Positions 22,593 to 28,246 of a stretch of 28,246 nucleotides of DNA are shown piece after piece (position 1 is the stretch's first letter; the number at the start of each line of letters is the position of its first letter). Origin of the DNA: an uncultured Prevotellaceae bacterium. GTDB taxonomy: Bacteria > Bacteroidota > Bacteroidia > Bacteroidales > Muribaculaceae. The notes beneath the pieces were generated by a model. It made no database searches. It saw only the letters and a list, made by a program, of their open reading frames with translations, and was not told the DNA's origin. The DNA is taken from contig CALBLR010000424.1 of assembly GCA_937896015.1 (NCBI GenBank), forward strand, positions 1-28,246. The letters run 5' to 3'. The translations under genes were made by a program, and so were the position numbers.

Positions 22593-25500
22593 TTAATTCT
22601 TTACTATCACTCGCTTTATCACGGTGCGGCCGCTAATGGTGGCCTTGAGCAGATACACTCCGCTGGCCAGCTGCTCCACATTGAGCTCCCGTGTGCCGGT
22701 GGCCGCTGCGCACAGTGCGCCGTCCACATTGTAGAGTTCCATCTTGTCGCAGTCCATGTTCACCTTCACCACGGTGCTGGCTGGGTTGGGCGCCACTATG
22801 AAGTGGCTCGCAAGCTGCATTGCCTCGATGCCCGACTCCTTGACGGTGACGTTGTCGCTATACAGGATTTCCGAGCACTTGCCGCCGGGATACACGGCAG
22901 CCAGGGCATAGATGTAGTCGCCGGGCTTGAGCGTTGCAACGTTGTCGCTCAACTTTAGCTCGGCCGTGCCGTCGGCTGGGGTGAGCATCACCCATTTGGC
23001 TGAGTCGAGGAAGTCGTCTTCGGTCATGCGCCACACCACATACTTGTAGTCGAAGTTCTGCGGGTTGGAGCCCAACTCGTCGCCGGTGGCGCGGATGAGG
23101 TGGTTACGCTTCACAAACGAGGCGTCGGCGCAGTGCCACTTGTTGGTGGTGTAGTCTTGAGTCGAGTAGTTGGTGTAGGGCACAAACGGATATTCGGGGT
23201 CGGTGCCGCTGTCGGTGGCAAGACTGCACATCCCTTTCGAGTAGCTCACGCCAAGGAAGTAGCCGTTGGGGGCCTCAACGGGCTGCGGCAGCTCGTAGGT
23301 GTTCCACACTTCATCGCCCTTGGTGGCAACGTGCATGGCGTTAAACAGCACCTTGTTGGTGGGCTTGAAGTCGTCGGTCACGTCAAAAATCCATAGGTTC
23401 ATTTCATCGTGAGGGCCTTGGTAGCTGGTGGTGACCCAACTGATGCTCTTAAGCACGGCAGGTGTGCGGAACACGGCTCCATACACCGAATTGTCGTTGC
23501 CGCCCAGCCAGCCCAGCTGGCTCTCGAAGGCTCCGTTGTCGTGGCGGAACACGTCGCGCGGCAGGCTCCATGCGAGGTTGACCGCATCGTCGGTGGCTGT
23601 TACCTTGAATTCCGATGGCGCCAGAATTTTTGGGTTGAGTGTGATGCTGATTGTGGTGTCGGCAGCAATCACTATGGTGTCGCTCACTCCGGCATATTTT
23701 ATTTTGCTGAGGGTGAACTTGTAGCCGTGTTCGGCAATGCTGCTGAATGCAAACTTGCCGTCGGCTCCGGTTACCGTTTCACGATCTTCGCCATAGCCAG
23801 TGAGTTTCACCTTGGCGTTGGCCACGCACTTGCCGTTCACGTCCTTCACCTGTCCTGTCACAGAATAGGCGGGCAGTTTTGACAGGGTCACATTGTGTGT
23901 CGACTCCTTGTCGTTGACGAAGGCCACGGTGTCGGTAAGGTCGCGCCAATACAGTTTTGAGTACTTCACAGGATATGAGCCTGTGGGCACAAAGTCGAGC
24001 ATGTAGTTGCCGCCGGTGTCGGTGGTGTCGCAGATGTTGCTGCCGGGAATGTTCACGGTCACACCCTCCACGGGATTGCCCGCCTCGTCGCGCACCTGGC
24101 CCTTGAGCCAGCCGGTGTGCTTGGCCACGATGCAGAAGTTGTAGAGGCTCACGTTGCACGATGTGTAGTCCGACACGTCGCGAATGCCTACGTAATACTC
24201 GCCGTCTTCCGAGATGGGCAGCGCTATGCGCGCCTGCTCGGTGATTCGCGACGCGAATTTATAGTCCTTAATCACCTTGTGGTCGCGGTAGTCGTTGCTC
24301 TTGCCCACGGTGACCTGGATGTGCTTGGGGTAATATTCACCCAGGCCCGAGCGGAACTCGAAGTACACGTAGTAGGTGCTGTCGGCCTTCATGTGCACAG
24401 GCGGCGAAATCATCCAGTCGTCGGCCTTGACGCCTGCCGGCACGTGATACACATAGTGCTTGTAGGGGTAGCACGTCCAGCACTTGCCGTCGTTGTTGTT
24501 GTCGTAAAGCGTCCACAGCTTGAACACGGCCTCGGACTGGAACACGCATGAGTATGGCACCTCGTTGGCCGGGCCCAGTTGCACTTCGGGCGAGAAGGCT
24601 GTGCCGCCGAAGTCGGATGTGAGTGCCTGTATCGAGTATTTGTAGCTTGCCAGTGTGGTGATGGTCGAGTCAAGGTAGGTGCGGTCTTTGCGGTAGGTCT
24701 TGGCCACAACGGTGGTGTCGCCAAACGCATTGTAGCGCGTGATGCGGTATTTCAGCGATGAGGTCTTCACATAGCCGTTGTGCAGACCGGCGCCTGCGGG
24801 TGCCTCCCATTTCAGGGTGGCAAGGTGTGGGGTGGTGCGCTCAAGGGTGATGCCCGTCACTGCCTGCGGCACATCGGGGCCTACCCAACTCATCGCCTCG
24901 GCAGTTTCGCTTTTGCTCTCTCCGTTGTAGGCGACTACGGCCACGCGGTTGTAGCTGTTGGCAAGGCCGTCGAGCTGCACCGTCGATTTGGCCCCTGGAG
25001 TCACTGCCACTTCTTTATACAGATTGCCGTTTAAGTAAACTTCGGCTTTGCTTATCGACTTCAGTGCCGAGCCGCCAACGGTGGCCGAGGGGTTTGTCCA
25101 TTGCGCCTCGCCGCTCAGGGCTCCTGAGGCGCCAGGGGTGAATGTGAGGCCGGCCACTTTTGCCGGCGCGTCGTCGCCAGGCTGGTAGCGCTCCACGTTG
25201 AAGCCCACCAGTTCCTCTTCGCTGGTGCCGATGCGGCCTATCACCTTGCCGGCGCCGCTCGACGGGTCAATCTTCACCAGGTAGGAATATCCGTTGGAGT
25301 CGCACAGCGGCCAGTACAGCTGATTGTTGTCGCAGTCCATGTCCATGCCGCTTATGTAGTTGGCGGTCTTGGTGAGCACGCTGCTGCCCACCTTTGCCAC
25401 ATAGCCGGTGATCGGGTCGATTGTCGACAGCTGCCCCGTCTTTTCCACCGCATACAGCAGCCCGGCGCGGTTGGCGGCCAGCGACATGAATTTCGACGAC

Positions 25501-26102
25501 AGGTCGTCGCCCACCATGGTCATTTTGCCCGATGCGAGGTCGATCGTATACAGGGCTTGCTTTGCCACCGTTATGCCGCCCTCGCTCACATAGTGCGAGC
25601 CAAGGCAATACATGGTGCCGGTGCTTTCGCTGTAGGCCATGTCCTGCACGTTGGGACCGTTGTAGTCGAGTGCGGCCACACGGCTGTAGGTGCGCTTGCC
25701 CACATCGCTTTTCACAAGATAGGTGGGGTGCATCGAGCCGTTTTTGTCAATCGTGTACTCCACGAGATAAATGTAAGCGCCAGCCTTCGCGCCGGCGCTA
25801 AAGTTGTAGCTGTAGTCAAACTCCACCGTGGTTTTTGACGGTGCGGATAGCGACAGCGACACATATCCTTTCAGCCCAAAGCCGTAGGCCTTGGTGGCTG
25901 TCCCGGCTGCGGCTTCGGCCTTGCCGGCAGTGGCTTTGCTGCTTGTGGCCGGCCCTTTTGGCACCATGCCCAGTTGGCGCGCTTGTGCCAGGGTGTAGAC
26001 CTCTGCGGGAGGATTGGGCTTGGGCACTGTGTCGGGCGCCTCGTGCGCGCCTGCCGCGAATGCTGCAAGCGCCATAATAATCAAAAAGTAGATTTGCCTC
26101 AT
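22593..26102 (-). CDS. Multidomain surface protein: propeller-like, FN3, J-domain, carboxypeptidase-regulatory repeats
   Basis: A 1169-residue exported protein starting MRQIYFLIIMALAAFAAGA. Order of parts: a Pro/Ala/Lys-rich linker (about 25-70); a beta-propeller-like region (about 90-305) with repeated blade phrases such as YTIDLASGKMTMVGDD and LSTIDPITGYVAKVG; two FN3-like domains (about 312-405 and 408-505), the second with a HNGYVKTSSLKYRITR insert like that in the three-module adhesin; a choice-of-anchor J jelly roll (about 510-680); two carboxypeptidase-regulatory-like beta sandwiches (about 682-850, GQVRDEAGNPVEGVTV and GQVKDVNGKCVANAKV); an unassigned beta-rich region; and a sorting domain (VAPNPASTVVKVN, MELYNVDG, LASGVYLLKA, KRVIVKN). 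No catalytic motif is evident. It is the first gene of the operon with the LRR protein and is divergent from the S8 protease gene. Confidence 0.9.
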   Translation of the reverse strand: MRQIYFLIIMALAAFAAGAHEAPDTVPKPNPPAEVYTLAQARQLGMVPKGPATSSKATAGKAEAAAGTATKAYGFGLKGYVSLSLSAPSKTTVEFDYSYNFSAGAKAGAYIYLVEYTIDKNGSMHPTYLVKSDVGKRTYSRVAALDYNGPNVQDMAYSESTGTMYCLGSHYVSEGGITVAKQALYTIDLASGKMTMVGDDLSSKFMSLAANRAGLLYAVEKTGQLSTIDPITGYVAKVGSSVLTKTANYISGMDMDCDNNQLYWPLCDSNGYSYLVKIDPSSGAGKVIGRIGTSEEELVGFNVERYQPGDDAPAKVAGLTFTPGASGALSGEAQWTNPSATVGGSALKSISKAEVYLNGNLYKEVAVTPGAKSTVQLDGLANSYNRVAVVAYNGESKSETAEAMSWVGPDVPQAVTGITLERTTPHLATLKWEAPAGAGLHNGYVKTSSLKYRITRYNAFGDTTVVAKTYRKDRTYLDSTITTLASYKYSIQALTSDFGGTAFSPEVQLGPANEVPYSCVFQSEAVFKLWTLYDNNNDGKCWTCYPYKHYVYHVPAGVKADDWMISPPVHMKADSTYYVYFEFRSGLGEYYPKHIQVTVGKSNDYRDHKVIKDYKFASRITEQARIALPISEDGEYYVGIRDVSDYTSCNVSLYNFCIVAKHTGWLKGQVRDEAGNPVEGVTVNIPGSNICDTTDTGGNYMLDFVPTGSYPVKYSKLYWRDLTDTVAFVNDKESTHNVTLSKLPAYSVTGQVKDVNGKCVANAKVKLTGYGEDRETVTGADGKFAFSSIAEHGYKFTLSKIKYAGVSDTIVIAADTTISITLNPKILAPSEFKVTATDDAVNLAWSLPRDVFRHDNGAFESQLGWLGGNDNSVYGAVFRTPAVLKSISWVTTSYQGPHDEMNLWIFDVTDDFKPTNKVLFNAMHVATKGDEVWNTYELPQPVEAPNGYFLGVSYSKGMCSLATDSGTDPEYPFVPYTNYSTQDYTTNKWHCADASFVKRNHLIRATGDELGSNPQNFDYKYVVWRMTEDDFLDSAKWVMLTPADGTAELKLSDNVATLKPGDYIYALAAVYPGGKCSEILYSDNVTVKESGIEAMQLASHFIVAPNPASTVVKVNMDCDKMELYNVDGALCAAATGTRELNVEQLASGVYLLKATISGRTVIKRVIVKN

Positions 26103-26164
26103 GAATAATATTTTAAATAGTTTTTATATGTCGGTAACAAAAAGTGTGGATTGATTGACTACAA

Positions 26165-26195
26165 CAAAGTTATAATAAGTGTTAGATTTTGGCAA
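26165..26195 (-). promoter_or_regulatory. Predicted promoter of the 1169-residue/LRR operon
   Basis: On the minus strand TTG (26195-26193) is followed after 20 bases by TAACTTTG (26172-26165), a full -7 match. Transcription would start near 26159, a leader of about 57 bases. Confidence 0.6.
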
Positions 26196-26242
26196 GAAAA
26201 CCGACGATTATTTTACTGTCAGCACTGATTTTGCCTGTAAAT

Positions 26243-26257
26243 GTTACTAACTGTAAC
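26243..26257. promoter_or_regulatory. Candidate regulator site GTTAC-N5-GTAAC between divergent promoters
   Basis: GTTACTAACTGTAAC is a 15-base interrupted palindrome. Its centre (26250) lies about 62 bases upstream of the predicted S8 protease transcription start and about 90 upstream of that of the 1169-residue gene. The half sites are the same as in the ATPase-linked palindrome core, and TTTTG follows here too. The position would suit an activator for the protease promoter; no regulator is identified. Confidence 0.3.
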
Positions 26258-26275
26258 TTTTGTTCGCCTAATCGC

Positions 26276-26306
26276 TTGCTCAATATTTTTAATATGGTTA
26301 ATTTTG
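26276..26306 (+). promoter_or_regulatory. Predicted promoter of the S8 protease gene
   Basis: TTG (26276-26278) is followed after 20 bases by TAATTTTG (26299-26306), a full -7 match. Transcription would start near 26312, about 18 bases before the ATG. Confidence 0.6.
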
Positions 26307-26329
26307 TGGAAACAAATTTCACATCGATT

Positions 26330-28246
26330 ATGAAAAAAATGTTACTACTGGCTTCTTTGCTGACGCTCACGGCTCATGCCGGCGGATTGGCACAGAGCAA
26401 TAAAGCCGCTGCCGGCGCCAAGTTTATCAGTTCCATTGCGGCAAGCGATGCCGTTAACCAGGCGTTGCTTGAGCGCGGCTTCCCCATTCAAGACAAGCGC
26501 GGAATGGTCGACGTGGTGCTGTCGGCAACCGACGCTGAGCAGTGCGCCGACCGCCTGCGCGGCATGGGCCTGAGTGTGGGCACAGCCAATGCCGGAGGCG
26601 TGACCGTGGCTGTGCCGGCTGACATGCTTGGGCGGTTGGCCGAAATTCCCGGCGTGAGCGAAATCCACATGGCAAGGCCGCTGTTTCCGCTGCTCGACGA
26701 GGCTCGTGCGGCTTGCGGTGTGGACATGGCGCAAGCCGGCACTGGACTCACCACCCCGTTTAATGGCGAAAACACCATAGTGGGTATAATCGACAGCGGA
26801 TTTCAGTACGATCACGGCGCATTTGTCGACGGCGACACAAAGCAGAGCCGCATCAGCCGCATATGGGAGCAGGATTGCGACACATTGGAGAGCTTGCGTC
26901 CCGACAAGTTTGCGTATGGCTGCGAATATGCGCCGGGCAAAGCGACCCTTGCACGCAGCTACGACATCGCCACAAGCTCCCACGGCACCCATGTGGCCGG
27001 CATAGCAGCCGGTGGCGACTTCCGATACAGCAACAAATACTATGGCGTGGCGCCCAAGTCGGAGATAGTGCTCGTGTCCACCAAGTCGACCGACGCGTCG
27101 GTGATTGATGCGGTGAAATACATATTCGACTATGCCGATTCGCAGCACAAGCCATGCGTGATAAACATTAGCCTCGGCTCCAACATAGGCCCCCACGACG
27201 GCACAGGGTACGTCGACCGCATGCTCGACGCCATGCAGGGCGAGGGACGGCTCATAGTGGGCGCGGCTGGCAACAGCTCGGGCGACAAATGCCACGCCGG
27301 AAAAAGTTTCTCGGTGCGCGACCACTCGCTGAACACTGGCTTGCAGTTTACCTCCTACGGCAAAACGCAACTGGGAATCGTTGACATCTGGGGCACTCCG
27401 TCGAAGAAGTTTAAGACCACAATTTATGTCTACGACAAGGCTGCCAATAAGAGGCTGGCCACATTTGATGCCGTCGACGCCACTCAAAGCGACGCTCGGA
27501 GGTTTGATTTCAATGGCTTGGAGTCGAGCAGCAGCGACAGCATCAAGGTGAGCCTGCTGGTGCAGTCGGGAGTTGATGCCAACAACGGCAAGCCCAATGT
27601 GTGCATTGTGGCCATGTGCAGCGGCATTAATAAGAAAAACGTGTTTCTCGGCATTGAGACCGAGGCCGTGTCGGGCACAGTGAATATGTGGAACGATGGT
27701 GTGTACTCCACCTTCAGCAATCTTGGAAACCCCGCCTACACCGACGGCGACTCGGAATGCAGCGTGAACGAGTTGGGCGGAACAGGCAAGAAAATAATCT
27801 CAGTTGGCGCGTTCGCGTCCAAAAACAAATACACCATGCTCGACGGCAACACTGGCGGCTCGAGCTATGCCGTGGGCAGCATTTGCCCATTCTCGTCGGC
27901 AGGCCCCACGGTGGACGGGCGCGTGAAACCTGAAATCGCCGCACCGGGCTCGATACTGGTGTCGGCCTACAACCGCTATTACGGTGCGTTTAATGCCGCC
28001 AAAATGGTGAGCGCCCTGTCGACCGACGGCAAGGCCTCATACTATGGCACAATGCAGGGCACATCCATGTCCTCGCCGTTTGTGGCCGGTGTGATGGCTC
28101 TTTGGCTTCAGGCCGACCCGTCGCTCACGCCCGAGAAGGCTAAGCAGATTTTGCAGGCATCGGCCACCAACGACTCTTTCAAAGGCGATGTGAGGCAGAC
28201 GGGATCGCCGCAGTGGGGCTATGGCAAGGTGAATGCCTATAAGGGA
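26330..28246 (+). CDS. Subtilisin-family (S8) secreted serine protease, C-terminus outside window
   Basis: The visible 639 residues encode a secreted subtilase. The signal peptide is MKKMLLLASLLTLTAHAGG. Residues about 25-140 form a prodomain-like region. The catalytic triad is complete: Asp155 in VGIIDSGFQYDH, His218 in SSHGTHVAG and Ser579 in GTSMSSPFVAG; the oxyanion Asn315 lies in GAAGNSS. The stretch between Asn315 and Ser579 (about 264 residues) is longer than in simple subtilisins and includes an inserted beta-rich domain (about 325-450), as in Bacteroidetes subtilases of the lantibiotic-protease/S8 surface type. The frame stays open to the right edge, so any C-terminal sorting domain is unseen. 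The start is the first ATG after a consensus promoter. It is transcribed away from the 1169-residue/LRR operon; I infer a role in processing or degrading extracellular protein. Confidence 0.93.
   Translation, partial: MKKMLLLASLLTLTAHAGGLAQSNKAAAGAKFISSIAASDAVNQALLERGFPIQDKRGMVDVVLSATDAEQCADRLRGMGLSVGTANAGGVTVAVPADMLGRLAEIPGVSEIHMARPLFPLLDEARAACGVDMAQAGTGLTTPFNGENTIVGIIDSGFQYDHGAFVDGDTKQSRISRIWEQDCDTLESLRPDKFAYGCEYAPGKATLARSYDIATSSHGTHVAGIAAGGDFRYSNKYYGVAPKSEIVLVSTKSTDASVIDAVKYIFDYADSQHKPCVINISLGSNIGPHDGTGYVDRMLDAMQGEGRLIVGAAGNSSGDKCHAGKSFSVRDHSLNTGLQFTSYGKTQLGIVDIWGTPSKKFKTTIYVYDKAANKRLATFDAVDATQSDARRFDFNGLESSSSDSIKVSLLVQSGVDANNGKPNVCIVAMCSGINKKNVFLGIETEAVSGTVNMWNDGVYSTFSNLGNPAYTDGDSECSVNELGGTGKKIISVGAFASKNKYTMLDGNTGGSSYAVGSICPFSSAGPTVDGRVKPEIAAPGSILVSAYNRYYGAFNAAKMVSALSTDGKASYYGTMQGTSMSSPFVAGVMALWLQADPSLTPEKAKQILQASATNDSFKGDVRQTGSPQWGYGKVNAYKG

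Noticed and set aside
26345..27487. A 380-codon minus-strand open frame opposite the S8 protease gene
   Set aside because: The plus strand carries a complete Asp-His-Ser triad and signal peptide in a frame open to the window edge; the reverse frame is a shadow.
1..28246. SusC/SusD pairs, tRNA, rRNA or prophage genes
   Set aside because: None was recognised on either strand; the large minus-strand genes are surface proteins rather than TonB-dependent receptors.

Overview
The window looks like a chromosomal segment from a GC-rich member of the Bacteroidales, most plausibly Muribaculaceae or a close relative. Three things point there. Most genes encode large secreted proteins ending in Por/type IX secretion-system (T9SS) style C-terminal sorting domains. 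Predicted promoters follow the Bacteroidetes pattern (TTG, about 20 bases, TAnnTTTG). The genes lack strong Shine-Dalgarno sequences. The family-level placement is inference.

Layout, left to right. A truncated Xaa-Pro aminopeptidase gene (minus) runs off the left edge. After a long terminator hairpin comes a 918-residue secreted protein (minus). Next is an AT-richer island with one AAA-family DUF4143-type ATPase gene, accompanied by three copies of a palindromic repeat: two at its promoter and start codon, one beyond its stop. A two-gene operon (minus) follows, encoding a three-module adhesin-like protein and a PKD-domain protein; both carry sorting domains. Two plus-strand genes follow: a double zinc-ribbon membrane protein and mannose-1-phosphate guanylyltransferase. 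They converge through a shared hairpin on a minus-strand outer-membrane porin gene. A 6.1 kb minus-strand gene encodes a 2031-residue triple beta-helix/GLUG-repeat surface protein. A second two-gene operon (minus) encodes a 1169-residue multidomain protein and a leucine-rich-repeat protein. A divergent subtilisin-family (S8) protease gene runs off the right edge.

How the genes fit together. Five proteins with clear or probable sorting domains, one with a variant C-terminus, a porin and a secreted protease make this mainly a cell-surface/secretome region. GDP-mannose from the guanylyltransferase could feed surface glycans or protein O-glycosylation (inference). No SusC/SusD pair, tRNA, rRNA, CRISPR array or recognised transposase was found.

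The most unusual structure is the ATPase gene with its palindromes. Two copies share 34 identical bases and lie about 1.45 kb apart on either side of the gene. The third is fused to the start codon. The two upstream copies bracket a predicted promoter with centres 74 bp apart, about seven helical turns. This could be an autoregulatory operator set, the ends of a small mobile unit, or both. The sequence alone does not decide.
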